From: Roseburia sp. 831b
Lineage (GTDB): Bacteria; Bacillota; Clostridia; Lachnospirales; Lachnospiraceae
DNA length: 64,000 nt
Assembly (NCBI RefSeq): GCF_001940165.2
Contig: NZ_CP135162.1
Location: 1,291,501-1,355,500, forward strand
Direction: 5' to 3'
Position numbers and translations under genes: made by a program. The notes beneath the pieces were generated by a model that searched no databases, was not told the origin of the DNA, and saw only the letters and a program-made list of their open reading frames with translations. Below are positions 38,337 to 48,565 of this stretch, one piece after another. Position 1 is the stretch's first letter; each line of letters starts with the position of its first letter.

Positions 38337-39842
38337 ATGGAACAGAAAAATTTTAAGTATTCCGATCAAAAAGAACAATTCCAGCGTGCAAACAGTTTTC
38401 TCTTATCCGGCTACATTGCATACTATGTTATTTTGCTCGCACTGATCTGGTTCTCAGCAGCCATCGGACTGCGCTCCACAGGATTTTCTACCATGTTTTC
38501 CTGTGTTATTGTTGTTGCAATCCTTCTTCTTCTCTTGTTACGGACAAGAATGAAGGATTCCAAAAAATACCGCTATGTATCCCTGCCATTTCAGATTTTC
38601 ATTACCATGTTTATGGGATTTGCTTTCAGCGAGGGATTCGTGCAGCTGATTGCTGTGATACCACTTGCCTGCGGTATTTTGTTTTTCGACAAAAAATATA
38701 CGCTCATTACCGGCGGATTTCTTGCCGCAAATGAAATTTTAATTACACTTATGAAATTTGCCACACATGAAAACTTCGAAAATGGTTCCACCATTTCCCA
38801 GCTTTTTAATGTTTGCAGTGTGTTCTTCCTTATCATTGTCATCTACCGCATTACCTGTGTTGCAGGCGAATTTATCGCACACACGCTTGGTCAGATTGAA
38901 GCTGAGAAGGCAAATGTGGAACGTATGATGGATGATGTTGTCCAGGTAGCCGGTGAAGTAAGAAAAGGCACCGAATCTGCGATGGACATTGTCAACACCT
39001 TGAATTCTTCTACCGAATTTGTAAACGGTGCCATGAAGGATATTTCAGACAGTACACTTTCCACTGCAGAAAACATCCAGACTCAGACCGATATGACCGC
39101 TCATATCCAGGAATCCATTGAGCATACACTTGAGAGCTCCAAAACCATGGTTGAGGTTGCCAGACAGTCCAATGAACTGACAGACAAGAGTATGGCCGTC
39201 ATGAACGAATTAAAGCAGCAATCCCATGTGATTACCGATACCAACTCTAACGTAGCTGCGGCAATGAAATCCTTAAAAGAGCGCACCGATGCTGTAAAAT
39301 CGATCGCAGATACTATTTTTGCAATTTCAAGCCAGACCAACCTGCTCGCACTAAATGCTTCCATTGAAAGTGCCAGAGCCGGAGAAGCCGGACGTGGATT
39401 TGCAGTTGTTGCAGATGAGATTCGTCAGTTGGCAGAGCGAACACGTTTAGAAACGGAAAACATTGCCTCTATCCTTGAGGAATTATCCTTGAATGCCGAT
39501 ACCGCATCGGAAGCCGTAGAACGCTCTCTGGTCGCTACAAATGAGCAGGAAGGCATGATTGCAGATGCGTTGAAACGTTTCGAGGATATGAATCAGAACG
39601 TCGCACACTTGACCGATGAGATTTCCAACATTGATGCAATGTTACAGAACTTATCCGATGCAAACAACCAGATTGTAGATAACATCACAACCTTGTCTGC
39701 TACAACAGAGGAAGTAACCTCCTCCTCAAGCCAGGCTGCAACCTCTTCTTACAAGAACCTTGAGAATGCAAAAGATGCGCAGAAACAATTAGAAGCGATT
39801 TTAAATGTTTCTCATGAATTAGATAAATATATGAAGGATTAG
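38337..39842 (+). CDS. Methyl-accepting chemotaxis protein, membrane-embedded sensor type
   Basis: 501 aa. The first 180 residues are mostly membrane helices (about five: [45 protein letters not shown] and others), with no large extracellular domain and no clear HAMP. The signalling domain follows (about 190-500), with the tip [25 protein letters not shown] (split here) and [13 protein letters not shown]. It may sense a membrane or intracellular signal such as redox or energy state. A single gene; a repeated palindromic terminator ends it. Confidence 0.92.
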   Translation: MEQKNFKYSDQKEQFQRANSFLLSGYIAYYVILLALIWFSAAIGLRSTGFSTMFSCVIVVAILLLLLLRTRMKDSKKYRYVSLPFQIFITMFMGFAFSEGFVQLIAVIPLACGILFFDKKYTLITGGFLAANEILITLMKFATHENFENGSTISQLFNVCSVFFLIIVIYRITCVAGEFIAHTLGQIEAEKANVERMMDDVVQVAGEVRKGTESAMDIVNTLNSSTEFVNGAMKDISDSTLSTAENIQTQTDMTAHIQESIEHTLESSKTMVEVARQSNELTDKSMAVMNELKQQSHVITDTNSNVAAAMKSLKERTDAVKSIADTIFAISSQTNLLALNASIESARAGEAGRGFAVVADEIRQLAERTRLETENIASILEELSLNADTASEAVERSLVATNEQEGMIADALKRFEDMNQNVAHLTDEISNIDAMLQNLSDANNQIVDNITTLSATTEEVTSSSSQAATSSYKNLENAKDAQKQLEAILNVSHELDKYMKD

Positions 39843-39866
39843 ACAGTAGAAAATACTTTATAACTC

Positions 39867-39916
39867 AAAAAGCTTCCTATGTTCTACATTCGTAGTTACA
39901 TAGGAAGCTTTTTTCT
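39867..39916. terminator. Palindromic terminator, copy 2 of a repeated core
   Basis: AAAAGCTTC-CTATGT-t-CTAC-ATTC-GTAG-tt-ACATAG-GAAGCTTTT. It serves the chemoreceptor gene and the converging asd gene. The core equals that at 27232; the outer arms differ but remain complementary. Confidence 0.88.
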
Positions 39917-40007
39917 TAACATTTTAACTTTCTAAGTCAAAAGATTCTGCTTTCTCACCAGGCAATGCATCCGGTAAAGATAGGACTCTTTTCCCCTAGA
40001 ATCTAAC

Positions 40008-41099
40008 TTATTTCTTTGTAATATATCCCTGAGCCTTTAATAACTCTGCACAAAGCACTGCACCACCTGCAGCTCCACGAACTGTATTGTGGGATAAGCC
40101 TACAAATTTCCAGTCGTAAACTGTATCTTCTCTTAAACGTCCGACGGAAACACCCATACCATGCTCAAAGTTTACATCCAATGATACCTGTGGACGATTG
40201 TCTTCTTCTAAGTACTGGATGAACTGTTTTGGAGCACTTGGAAGTTCTAATTCCTGTGGAACTCCACGGTAATTTCTTAATGCTTCTACTAACTGTTCTT
40301 TGGTTGGTTTCTTTTTAAACTTCACAAATACAGCTGCTGTGTGACCGTTTAATACTGGCACACGGATACACTGACAGGTAATCACCGGTGATGTTGCAGG
40401 AACAATTTCCTTTTTCTCATCATCAATATGTCCCCAGATACGAAGTGGCTCTTTTTCTGATTTTTCTTCTTCTCCACCAATGTAAGGAATGATATTTCCA
40501 ACCATTTCCGGCCAGTCCTTAAATGTCTTACCAGCTCCGGAAATTGCCTGATAAGTTGTTGCTACAACTTCATATGGCTCAAATTCTTTCCATGCAGTAA
40601 GAACCGGCGCATAAGACTGAATGGAACAGTTTGGCTTTACAGCTACAAAACCACGTTTTGTACCAAGTCTTTCTCTCTGATATTTGATGACTTCCATATG
40701 TTCTGGATTGATTTCCGGTACAACCATAGGAACATCCGGTGTCCATCTGTGGGCACTGTTATTTGAGACAACCGGTGTCTCTGTCTTTGCATAATCCTCT
40801 TCGATTTTTTTGATTTCTTCTTTTGTCATATCAACTGCGGAGAAAACAAAATCAACTTCAGATGCAACCTTTTCAACCTCGTTAACATTCATAACAACAA
40901 TATTTTTTACAGCTTCCGGCATTGGTGTATCCATTTTCCATCTTCCACCAACAGCCTCTTCATAAGTCTTGCCAGCACTTCTTGGACTTGCCGCAATTGT
41001 AGTTACCTCAAACCAAGGATGATTCTCTAACAGAGAAATAAATCTCTGTCCTACCATTCCAGTTCCGCCCAAAATACCAACTTTCAGTTTTTCACTCAT
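40008..41099 (-). CDS. asd: Aspartate-semialdehyde dehydrogenase (archaeal/fungal type)
   Basis: 363 aa. It reduces aspartyl phosphate to the semialdehyde for lysine, threonine, methionine and cell-wall diaminopimelate. It has NADP-binding GILGGTGMVGQRF, the active-site Cys in VKPNCSIQSY, and the catalytic region RVPVLNGHTAAVFV. The sequence style (long YEEAVGGRWKM stretch and KPNCSIQ) is that of the archaeal/fungal class rather than the E. coli class. The open frame runs 64 codons further upstream, but AGGAGATTAGAAGAA precedes the ATG at 41099 and family homology starts there. Confidence 0.96.
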   Translation of the reverse strand: MSEKLKVGILGGTGMVGQRFISLLENHPWFEVTTIAASPRSAGKTYEEAVGGRWKMDTPMPEAVKNIVVMNVNEVEKVASEVDFVFSAVDMTKEEIKKIEEDYAKTETPVVSNNSAHRWTPDVPMVVPEINPEHMEVIKYQRERLGTKRGFVAVKPNCSIQSYAPVLTAWKEFEPYEVVATTYQAISGAGKTFKDWPEMVGNIIPYIGGEEEKSEKEPLRIWGHIDDEKKEIVPATSPVITCQCIRVPVLNGHTAAVFVKFKKKPTKEQLVEALRNYRGVPQELELPSAPKQFIQYLEEDNRPQVSLDVNFEHGMGVSVGRLREDTVYDWKFVGLSHNTVRGAAGGAVLCAELLKAQGYITKK

Positions 41100-41199
41100 T
41101 TCTTCTAATCTCCTCTTTTTCGTTCCAAATTCTGTTATAGTCTCCGTATGAAACATTCGCCATGTCCGTGTGTGGCGAACATTTGTCGCTATAGTAAAT

Positions 41200-41228
41200 A
41201 TATTATGTGATTTTGCATTAAAATGCAA
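41200..41228 (-). promoter_or_regulatory. SigmaA promoter of asd
   Basis: On the minus strand TTGCAT (41223-41228), 17 bp, TAATAT (41200-41205), giving a leader of about 95 nt. Confidence 0.6.
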
Positions 41229-41317
41229 GCATATATTCGTAAAAAATCCCATTATATTTTTACTTTTCTTGTGCATTATGCATAATCCCATGCTGGAAAT
41301 GCATACTTTTGCACTTT

Positions 41318-42712
41318 TTAGTTCTGCCAGTCGCCTTCCCCATTCAAATATTCTTTTTCGAGAGCGATTACTTTCTCCATCGCTTCTTTGCCTGGCGCAC
41401 CAATGGTCAGACGTTTGTTGACGCAGGTCTCCATGGAAATCGCATCATAAATATCCTCCTCAAAAACAGGGCTGATTTTCTTTAACTCCTCTAATGACAT
41501 ATCATCGATTGCTATGCCTTTATCGATACAATAAAGCACAATCTGTCCCACAATTCCATGTGCATCACGGAATGGCACACCATGATTTACCAGATAATCA
41601 GCGGCGTCTGTTGCATTGGTAAATCCTTTGTTTGCTGATTTTCTCATGACATCTTTATTGAACTTTAACGTTGCAAGCATTCCATTGAAAAGTGCGATAC
41701 AGCCTTTTACGGTATCCATCGCATCAAAGGAAAGTTCCTTATCCTCCTGCATATCCTTATTATAGGCAAGTGGGATTCCCTTCATTGTGGTAAGAAGTGA
41801 CATTAAGGCACCATAGACACGTCCTGTCTTGCCTCGTACTAATTCTGCAATATCCGGGTTCTTTTTCTGTGGCATAATACTGCTTCCTGTGCTGTATGCG
41901 TCATCAATCTCCACAAACTGATATTCATTTGAGTTCCAGATGATAATTTCTTCTGAGAAACGGCTTAAATGCATCATAATTGTGGCACAGGCAGATAAAT
42001 ATTCAATCAAATAATCACGGTCTGAGACACCGTCCATGCTGTTTAAGGTAGGGCCATAAAATCCTAACAGTTCTGCCGTGTATTCACGGTCTAACGGATA
42101 GGTTGTTCCTGCTAACGCACCAGAGCCAAGCGGGCAATAATTCATTCGCTCATAAATATCATGCAAACGCAGTCTGTCGCGCTTAAACATCTCAAAATAA
42201 GCTCCCATGTGATGTGCCAGTGTGATTGGCTGTGCCTTTTGCAAATGTGTAAATCCCGGCATAATAGTCTCTGTATTCTCTTCCATAATAGAAAGGATGG
42301 TCTCTAATAATTCTTTTAAAAGTTCATCCGTATGCAAGACTTCTGCTCTTGTATACAAACGCATATCAAGTGCAACCTGGTCATTTCTGCTTCGTCCGGT
42401 ATGTAATTTCTTTCCGGTATCACCTAAGCGGTCAATCAGATTCGCCTCCACAAAACTGTGAATGTCTTCGTATTCACTGGTGATCTCTAAACGGCCTTCC
42501 TCGACCTCTTTTTTGATTTCATTTAAGCAGTCAATAATTTGCTGCATTTCTTCCTTGGTTAAAATTCCCTGTTTTCCAAGCATCGATACATGTGCAATAC
42601 TGCCCTCAATATCCTGTTTGTAAAACTTCTGGTCAAATCCAATCGATGCATTAAAATTATAGACTAACTGGTCTGTTTCTTTGGTGAATCTTCCACCCCA
42701 CAACTGTGCCAT
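41318..42712 (-). CDS. argH: Argininosuccinate lyase
   Basis: 464 aa of the fumarase/aspartase superfamily. It cleaves argininosuccinate to arginine and fumarate. The signature [12 protein letters not shown] is complete, with an N-terminal [14 protein letters not shown] and the catalytic region [15 protein letters not shown]. Its ATG lies 49 bp inside the end of queH, with RBS AGAGGAATG in that gene. argG and other arg genes are not in the window. The length is normal. Confidence 0.96.
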   Translation of the reverse strand: MAQLWGGRFTKETDQLVYNFNASIGFDQKFYKQDIEGSIAHVSMLGKQGILTKEEMQQIIDCLNEIKKEVEEGRLEITSEYEDIHSFVEANLIDRLGDTGKKLHTGRSRNDQVALDMRLYTRAEVLHTDELLKELLETILSIMEENTETIMPGFTHLQKAQPITLAHHMGAYFEMFKRDRLRLHDIYERMNYCPLGSGALAGTTYPLDREYTAELLGFYGPTLNSMDGVSDRDYLIEYLSACATIMMHLSRFSEEIIIWNSNEYQFVEIDDAYSTGSSIMPQKKNPDIAELVRGKTGRVYGALMSLLTTMKGIPLAYNKDMQEDKELSFDAMDTVKGCIALFNGMLATLKFNKDVMRKSANKGFTNATDAADYLVNHGVPFRDAHGIVGQIVLYCIDKGIAIDDMSLEELKKISPVFEEDIYDAISMETCVNKRLTIGAPGKEAMEKVIALEKEYLNGEGDWQN

Positions 42713-43359
42713 GTTTCATTCCTCTCTTTCTGCTCCGCAATCTCTTTATCACGCTGGTTCTTCGAATAGACACATCCGCAATAATATTGACGATACATCC
42801 CATATTCTTTGGACAGTTCGACAGAACGTTTGTAACCATTTTTCTTTTTAAAATCAGAATAAAGATACGCAATTCCATATTCTTTTTCCAATGCCGCGCC
42901 AATCTCATTTAATTTCGTTGCATTTTTCAAAGGGCTGATGGAAAGTGTGGTCGTAAAATAATCCATTTTGTGTTCCTTCGCCACCTTTGCAGCCTCCCGC
43001 AGCCGAAGTTCATAACAACGGAAGCACCTTTCACCGCCCTCTTTTACATCCTCAAGCCCCCGTGCCATCTCATAGAATTTTTCTTTTTCATAGGCACCCT
43101 CAAGGAATGAAATCGGATATTTTGCCGGAAGCTTCCGAATAAATTCCTGCTGTTCTACGGTTCGTTTTGCATATTCTTCCTCCGGATAAATATTCGGGTT
43201 ATAATAATACACCATTATCCGGAAATAATTGGATAAATATTCAAGGCAATACGAACTGCACGGCGCACAGCAACTATGTAACAAAAGTGTTGGAACTTTT
43301 CCTTCTTCCTCGTTCTTTTGAATTGTCTGCTCTAATATCTTTTGATAATTCTGATTCAT
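42664..43359 (-). CDS. queH: Epoxyqueuosine reductase QueH
   Basis: 231 aa. It makes the last step of queuosine (tRNA wobble base), reducing epoxyqueuosine; QueH is the non-cobalamin form. Cysteine pairs for metal binding are visible: [15 protein letters not shown] near residue 30, CFRCYELR near 112 and YYCGCVYS near 200. It precedes argH with a 49-bp overlap, although the two functions are unrelated. The RBS is GGTGGAGT, close to the ATG. Confidence 0.9.
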   Translation of the reverse strand: MNQNYQKILEQTIQKNEEEGKVPTLLLHSCCAPCSSYCLEYLSNYFRIMVYYYNPNIYPEEEYAKRTVEQQEFIRKLPAKYPISFLEGAYEKEKFYEMARGLEDVKEGGERCFRCYELRLREAAKVAKEHKMDYFTTTLSISPLKNATKLNEIGAALEKEYGIAYLYSDFKKKNGYKRSVELSKEYGMYRQYYCGCVYSKNQRDKEIAEQKERNETWHSCGVEDSPKKQTS

Positions 43360-43429
43360 ACTCCACCTATTCTACATGACTTTTCTTAAAACTTCAAGTA
43401 TATAATGTATATTTATGCATATTATTCTT

Positions 43430-44587
43430 TTATATTTGCATACTTATAAAACGAGCACGTTCCTTCCAGGTATGCTTTTTCTGATAGGAAGCATACGCTG
43501 TCTCCTCAATTTCTCTTCTTTTTGCAGGATTTAACAACAACTCTTCCGCAAGGTCGGCCACATTTTGTCTCTCCATCAGATTGTAGGTACAAAGTTCCCT
43601 GCCACAATCAAAATGCTCCGTTATATATGGATTCTCCTCCGTCAAAACCACAGTATGGTTTGCCATTCCCGCAAATACACGGTCGTGAACCCCATGGTGA
43701 AAAATTGGTGCAACATTTAAAAGAATGTGCTCCTTTGCAATTTTTTCAAAAGACAGATTGAAAAATACTGGCTCCTCACAAATGATGCAATCCTTGTTCG
43801 GATGCTTTAATTTCTCCCATCCATGACCAATCGCACGCATCGGAATCCGGTTGTTTAACAGCTCCTCAATCACCTGATTTCTGAAATAATTTCTGACATA
43901 CACATCAACGGCATACATCCGGTTCATCTCTTCCCGAAATTCTTTTTTGGAAAGTTCCATCCCTTTTTCTTTCAGATAAATGCGAAAAGCATCTTCCATC
44001 GGAAGATTCGGATCTGCAAGGCGCATTTCAATCAGCTTCCACATACAGTTTCTTCTTTCCGGTTCTTCCTGATTGATTAGTTTTGCCACATTTTCAGGTA
44101 TCTCAAACGTTCCCGTAAAAAGGACTCTTGCCTCCTTGGACTTTTCAACCGGCACAAAGGATTCTGATGCACTAAGCGGCAGCATCAGCGTCTTTTTTAT
44201 ATTCGGATAGTACGTCTCGACGTATGTTTTCTGTGTTTCATCCAGGCAGAGTGCATAAGAATCTTTAATATCCGCAGACAACGCCACATGATGAAACAGT
44301 GGATGATCCACAAGCCAGTCCACAAAAGGCCCCTTAAAATGATTCACAAGCAAGCTGTGATCATCCAGCTCCATTCTCGGGAGTAAGGAATTAAAATCCA
44401 GAATCAAATCGTACTCCTGATCCACATAGGGCGTCAGTTTTTGATCCAAATCATCCTCCATCGCAAGCTCGCACACAAAGACCTCGTTTCCAAGTTCTTC
44501 AAATGCAGTTGCCATCTCATTTGCGAAAAAATTGCTGGAGAAATAACAAATTTCCCTTGAGCTAAAAATCAAAATCCGCTTTCCCAT
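43430..44587 (-). CDS. Glycosyltransferase, CgeB/DUF3880-like
   Basis: 385 aa. The N-terminal half begins GKRILIFSSREICYFSSNFF and fits a GT-B fold. The C-terminal part has a CgeB-like donor site: NVAPIFHHGVHDRVFAGMAN then VVLTEENPY. It probably adds a sugar to a cell-surface or flagellar substrate; donor and acceptor are unknown. The ATG at 44587 has GGAGGA 13 bp before it; the frame extends further without homology. It stands alone, so no pathway can be read from its context. Confidence 0.75.
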   Translation of the reverse strand: MGKRILIFSSREICYFSSNFFANEMATAFEELGNEVFVCELAMEDDLDQKLTPYVDQEYDLILDFNSLLPRMELDDHSLLVNHFKGPFVDWLVDHPLFHHVALSADIKDSYALCLDETQKTYVETYYPNIKKTLMLPLSASESFVPVEKSKEARVLFTGTFEIPENVAKLINQEEPERRNCMWKLIEMRLADPNLPMEDAFRIYLKEKGMELSKKEFREEMNRMYAVDVYVRNYFRNQVIEELLNNRIPMRAIGHGWEKLKHPNKDCIICEEPVFFNLSFEKIAKEHILLNVAPIFHHGVHDRVFAGMANHTVVLTEENPYITEHFDCGRELCTYNLMERQNVADLAEELLLNPAKRREIEETAYASYQKKHTWKERARFISMQI

Positions 44588-44694
44588 TTTCGCATTATTT
44601 CCTCCCGTTTTCACCAGTTTAATCTTTTTAATACGTATAAAACTTATTTTTGTGTAATCCATTGACAAAAAGATTTACAGGATTCACTTATTGG

Positions 44695-44741
44695 GATTCG
44701 GGTGTCAAAAGAACTGTGAACAACCTTTTGACACCCGAATC
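44695..44741. repeat. 17-bp perfect inverted repeat
   Basis: GATTCGGGTGTCAAAAG (44695-44711) is repeated inverted at 44725-44741 around a 13-nt loop, flanked by TTATTGG on both sides. It has no T tract, so it is not a typical terminator. Confidence 0.8.
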
Positions 44742-44821
44742 TTATTGGTAAAGTCCTGTTATACAAAAGAAGCTCTTGCAAAAGTGATTCCTTTTGTCAA
44801 AAGCCCCTTTTCTTACTTTTC

Positions 44822-45118
44822 CTACGCTTCTTTCTTATATTTTAAGACCAAAATCGCAACGACATAAATCACGATACACAAAAGAATAAATACAATCTTT
44901 TTACATAAAATTCCGGCTACCAGCTCTGCAATCAATAATACCCCGTGTAACCAGACCGGTTCATGATGCAGACAACATGCAATCCCTACATTCAACAGTA
45001 AAATCACACACACTGCAACAACCGGAATCTTCAAAACAAACATGCTGATTACTATCATCGCAGCACACGCTGCCAGCGCAATCACCGACATGATAAGCTG
45101 TTTTTGATTTTCCTTCAT
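44822..45118 (-). CDS. Small membrane protein, unknown function
   Basis: 98 aa with three hydrophobic helices (LIMSVIALAACAAMIVISMF, VVAVCVILLLNVGIACCL and LIAELVAGILCKKIVFILLC), and a short Lys-rich tail. No family recognised. The ATG at 45118 is preceded by GGGAGG 9 bp away; the longer open frame lacks this. It is divergent from the GDSL esterase gene. Confidence 0.65.
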   Translation of the reverse strand: MKENQKQLIMSVIALAACAAMIVISMFVLKIPVVAVCVILLLNVGIACCLHHEPVWLHGVLLIAELVAGILCKKIVFILLCIVIYVVAILVLKYKKEA

Positions 45119-45305
45119 AATGCAATCCTCCCATACTTTGACTACATAAAATATTATATCAATTTTCAAAAAAAAGGACAACCCGATTTTCATCTTTTCA
45201 AAATTTGGTAGCATTCCTCCTCCATTTAAGGTATAATAGCGTCGGTTTATGTCAGTTTATCCTATAAAAAATAGATTACAAATAGAAAATAGTGAGGTTA
45301 TACTT

Positions 45306-46484
45306 ATGAAAAATCACACAAAATGGGTGTCTATGTGGGGAAATGCGATGTCTATCGCCACACATAGACCCGAAAGTTATGCGAAAAATATTACACTGCG
45401 TTATCCCATCTACACACCGTTTGATGGTTCTTCCTTAAAATTTACGTTTGATAACTATTGTGGTACAGAACCAATCCACATCACACGCGCCACAGTTGCG
45501 CTGGCATCCGAACAAAATCCAACCCCTTTGAGCTGCAGTGCTGTGCGCGACACATTCGCTCCCATCACCTTTTCCGGCATGGAGGATGTTGTCATTGCAC
45601 CTGGCGAATCCGTCGTCAGCGATGCCATTCCTTTTTCTGTCAAAAGAGGGACTTCGCTTTTGGTAAGCTTTTACCTTGCGGATTTTACACAGATGCAGTC
45701 TGCGGTCTTAATTACCGGACCTTTGTCAAAGGCTTTTTATTCCCTCAGCGACCAGACCAATGCCGTGCAGCTTCCGGTGAATGATACAAAATCCATTTCC
45801 TGGTTTTATTTTTTGAGCAACATCGATATCTTGACAAGTGAGGATTCTCATACCATTCTCTGCTACGGTGACTCCATTACTGCCCAGGACTGGCCGGATT
45901 ATCTCTCACTCACTTTAGGCGAGCATCACATCTTAGACACCGCTGTCATTCGCAGAGCCACAAGCGGTTCCAGAATCCTGCGTCAGTACGATTGCATCAC
46001 CTATGATTCTTATGGCTTAAAAGGAACCAACCGGTTCGACCATGAAATTCCGACCAACGGTGTTGATACCATTATTATCCAGCAAGGAATCAACGATATC
46101 ATCCACCCTGTCGGCGTCGAAAAGAATCAGTTCCGTCCTATGAGTGACCTTCCAACGGTCGATGATTTGATTGCGGGTATGCGCTGGTACATCGAACGTG
46201 CACGTAACTACAATTGTAAAGTATATGTCGGAACCCTGTTGCCAATCTTTGGCTGGCGCACCTATGCACCTTTCCGGGAAGATTTAAAAAATAAGTTCAA
46301 TGACTGGATTAAATCAACCGATGAGATTGATGGTTCTATCGATTTTGAAGCTGTGTTAAAAGACCCACAGCATAAAGAAGCTTTCCGCAAAGAATATGAC
46401 AGTGGCGACCATTTGCATCCAAGCAGCATTGCTTATCAAAAGATGGCAGAATGTGCCTACGAGAAGCTTTACCAAAATAAATAG
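45306..46484 (+). CDS. SGNH/GDSL-family esterase
   Basis: 392 aa, two-part. Residues 1-180 form an N-terminal beta-rich domain (DGSSLKFTFDNYCG..., like carbohydrate-esterase linkers). From about 190 comes the SGNH hydrolase: block I ILCYGDSITAQDW with the nucleophile Ser, then QQGINDI with the Asn, then DHLHPSS with the Asp and His. No signal peptide is seen, so it is likely cytoplasmic. It probably deacylates a sugar or ester. The ATG at 45306 has GAGG 9 bp before it; an in-frame start at 45249 is also possible. Confidence 0.85.
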   Translation: MKNHTKWVSMWGNAMSIATHRPESYAKNITLRYPIYTPFDGSSLKFTFDNYCGTEPIHITRATVALASEQNPTPLSCSAVRDTFAPITFSGMEDVVIAPGESVVSDAIPFSVKRGTSLLVSFYLADFTQMQSAVLITGPLSKAFYSLSDQTNAVQLPVNDTKSISWFYFLSNIDILTSEDSHTILCYGDSITAQDWPDYLSLTLGEHHILDTAVIRRATSGSRILRQYDCITYDSYGLKGTNRFDHEIPTNGVDTIIIQQGINDIIHPVGVEKNQFRPMSDLPTVDDLIAGMRWYIERARNYNCKVYVGTLLPIFGWRTYAPFREDLKNKFNDWIKSTDEIDGSIDFEAVLKDPQHKEAFRKEYDSGDHLHPSSIAYQKMAECAYEKLYQNK

Positions 46485-46485
46485 C

Positions 46486-46536
46486 AAAAAAACCTGTGAC
46501 GAATGCCGGTTTTCCGGAAATTCTCACAGGTTTTTC
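46486..46536. terminator. Terminator behind the GDSL esterase gene
   Basis: AAAAAACCTGTGA / TCACAGGTTTTT hairpin with an inner CCGGTTTTCCGG stem. It is also 60 bp beyond the end of udk on the other strand. Confidence 0.85.
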
Positions 46537-46595
46537 TAATACATTAAACATCATTCCTGACATTTTGATACACTTATCTTTTCTTTGATACACGC

Positions 46596-47213
46596 CTATT
46601 TGGAAAGGTGATTTCTCACACGCTGGATTAACATCTCAAGTGCAACAAGGTTTTCTCCACCTTCCGGAATGATAATGTCTGCACGGCGTTTACTTGGTTC
46701 TACAAACTGCTCATGCATCGGCTTTACCGTTGTCAGATACTGATTGATGACACTGTCAAGGGAACGTCCCCTGTCTTTTACATCTCTTGCAATTCTACGC
46801 AAAATACGCACATCCGCATCCGTGTCCACAAACACTTTAATGTCCATCAAGTCGCAGAGACATTTCTCCGCAAAAATCAGAATGCCCTCTAATACGATAA
46901 CCGGTGCCGGATTTACCACAATCGTCTCATCGGAACGATTGTGAATCGTATAATCATACACTGGCATCTCAATTGGTTTTCCCGCTTTTAAAGCTTGCAA
47001 ATGTTCAAACAATAAATCTGTGTCAAATGCATCCGGATGGTCGTAATTTAATTTTGTTCTCTCCTCGTAACACATTTCGTCATGTCTTTTATAATAATTG
47101 TCATGACGCAGGATACTCACTTCATCACGGCCAAAACTGTCCACAAGCTTATCCGCAAGTGTCGTCTTACCGCTTCCGGTTCCTCCTGCAATTCCGATTA
47201 CGATTGTATTCAT
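46596..47213 (-). CDS. udk: Uridine kinase
   Basis: 205 aa. It phosphorylates uridine and cytidine with ATP or GTP to UMP/CMP. It has Walker A GIAGGTGSGKTTLA, DHPDAFDTDLL and YDYTIHNRSDE of the uridine kinase family, and ends at normal length. The ATG at 47213 follows GGAG; a start 12 bp upstream is possible. It is the last gene of the nucleoside salvage run that includes deoC, cdd and the ABC importer. Confidence 0.95.
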   Translation of the reverse strand: MNTIVIGIAGGTGSGKTTLADKLVDSFGRDEVSILRHDNYYKRHDEMCYEERTKLNYDHPDAFDTDLLFEHLQALKAGKPIEMPVYDYTIHNRSDETIVVNPAPVIVLEGILIFAEKCLCDLMDIKVFVDTDADVRILRRIARDVKDRGRSLDSVINQYLTTVKPMHEQFVEPSKRRADIIIPEGGENLVALEMLIQRVRNHLSK

Positions 47214-47268
47214 AATAATCTCCATTCTAGCATGAAAAATTTATTTTCACGCTACTACCCTGTCTTAC

Positions 47269-47913
47269 TTATTTGCCAATGATTGCAAGTGTTGCACTTG
47301 TTCCAAGACGGTTTGCTCCGGCTTCTACCATCTCTAAGGCTTCCTCTGAAGTGTGGATTCCGCCGGATGCTTTAACTCCCATTCCCTCGCCAACTGTTTT
47401 TCTCATAAGCGCTACATCAGAAGCTTTTGCTCCGGCTGTGGAGAATCCTGTTGATGTCTTTACAAAATCTGCTCCGGCTTCTTTGGAAAGTTCGCAGGCT
47501 TTTACTTTTTCTTCATCTGTCAAAAGACATGTCTCGATGATAACTTTTAATACGATATCTTTTCCGCATACTTCTTTTAATGTTTTGATATCATTTAAAA
47601 CGTAATCGTATTTCTTGTCTTTTAATGCACCGACATTGATTACCATATCCACTTCTGTTGCACCATCTTCGATTGCAGCCTTTGTCTCGAAGGCTTTCAC
47701 ACGTGTGTCGGACATTCCAAGAGGGAAACCAACTACGGTACAAACCTTTACATCAGAACCTTTTAACTGCTCTGCTACAAATTTTGTGTAATACTGGTTC
47801 ACACATACAGATGCGAAATCGTTTTCGAGTGCTTCCTTACAAATTTTTGCAACCTGTGCCTCTGTTGCATCTGCCTTTAAAATTGTGTGATCAAATAATT
47901 TTGTGTTTAACAT
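47269..47913 (-). CDS. deoC: Deoxyribose-phosphate aldolase
   Basis: 214 aa TIM barrel. It cleaves 2-deoxyribose 5-phosphate to acetaldehyde and glyceraldehyde 3-phosphate. The Schiff-base Lys is in [24 protein letters not shown] and [14 protein letters not shown] also match. It is the catabolic arm for deoxynucleosides brought in by the neighbouring importer. The pentose mutase (deoB) and nucleoside phosphorylase that produce its substrate are not in the window. Confidence 0.96.
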   Translation of the reverse strand: MLNTKLFDHTILKADATEAQVAKICKEALENDFASVCVNQYYTKFVAEQLKGSDVKVCTVVGFPLGMSDTRVKAFETKAAIEDGATEVDMVINVGALKDKKYDYVLNDIKTLKEVCGKDIVLKVIIETCLLTDEEKVKACELSKEAGADFVKTSTGFSTAGAKASDVALMRKTVGEGMGVKASGGIHTSEEALEMVEAGANRLGTSATLAIIGK

Positions 47914-47957
47914 ATTCTTCTCTCCTTTTTCCTTCTTTTTCTGTTACAGCTTCTTTT

Positions 47958-48380
47958 TTATTTTTCAATGCCCATATCAATCGGACCAAATCCTAATGGC
48001 ATTACTTCCTCTAATGTGTAGGTCTTATATTCGTCCTCCGATTTTACCAGGATTACCTGAAATGTTTTCGGATCACAAAATTCCATCATAACCTGACGAC
48101 ATACACCGCATGGTGGGCAATAATCTAATTCTTCTGCACCTTTTGGACCACCCGCGATTGCAATGGCACAAAAGTCCATTTCACCTTCACTGACAGCCTT
48201 AAAAAAGGCAGTTCTTTCTGCACAGTTTGTCGGTGTGTAACTTGCATTTTCGATGTTACAGCCGGTATAAATCCTGCCGTCTTTTGTCATCAGTGCCGCA
48301 CCAACGCAAAAGTTAGAATATGGTACATAAGAAAATGACCTCATGCGCAATGCTTCTCTTCTCAATTCGGAAAAATCCAT
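47958..48380 (-). CDS. cdd: Cytidine deaminase
   Basis: 140 aa, tetrameric type. It deaminates cytidine and deoxycytidine. CAERTA holds the active-site Cys and catalytic Glu, and CPPCGVCRQ the other two zinc-binding Cys; CNIENASYTPTN forms the substrate pocket. It is followed within 45 bp by deoC. The upstream 185 bp holds clustered CTTATA motifs (see the regulatory entry). Confidence 0.95.
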   Translation of the reverse strand: MDFSELRREALRMRSFSYVPYSNFCVGAALMTKDGRIYTGCNIENASYTPTNCAERTAFFKAVSEGEMDFCAIAIAGGPKGAEELDYCPPCGVCRQVMMEFCDPKTFQVILVKSEDEYKTYTLEEVMPLGFGPIDMGIEK

Positions 48381-48432
48381 GTTTTACCCCTCCTACATGA
48401 TGTGAATCGCTTACAAGATTTCTTGCAAGTAA

Positions 48433-48481
48433 TTATAAGTTTTTCTTATAAGCAATTGTTTTTATTCTTATATTTCTTATA
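48433..48481. promoter_or_regulatory. Cluster of CTTATA/TATAAG sites before cdd
   Basis: CTTATA occurs at 48445, 48467 and 48476, and its reverse TATAAG at 48434, making a 7-bp inverted repeat TTATAAG-TTTTT-CTTATAA (48433-48451). It lies in the gap between the importer genes and cdd and may be an operator or a separate promoter region. No protein can be named for it. Confidence 0.4.
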
Positions 48482-48498
48482 AATTGCCATAATACAAG

Positions 48499-48533
48499 AT
48501 TAGCGACGCATGAACATCATACGCCGCAAATCT
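48499..48533 (-). terminator. Imperfect hairpin behind the importer genes
   Basis: GATTAGCGACGCATGA / TCATACGCCGCAAATC, imperfect, with TTGTATT behind it on the minus strand. It could end the importer operon, partly. Confidence 0.45.
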
Positions 48534-48565
48534 GACTTTTTACTGGTTTGATTTTGTCACGATTC

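Noticed and set aside
41100..41291. 64-residue extension of Asd
   Set aside because: It crosses the promoter; the family start MSEKLKVGILGGTG has its own RBS.
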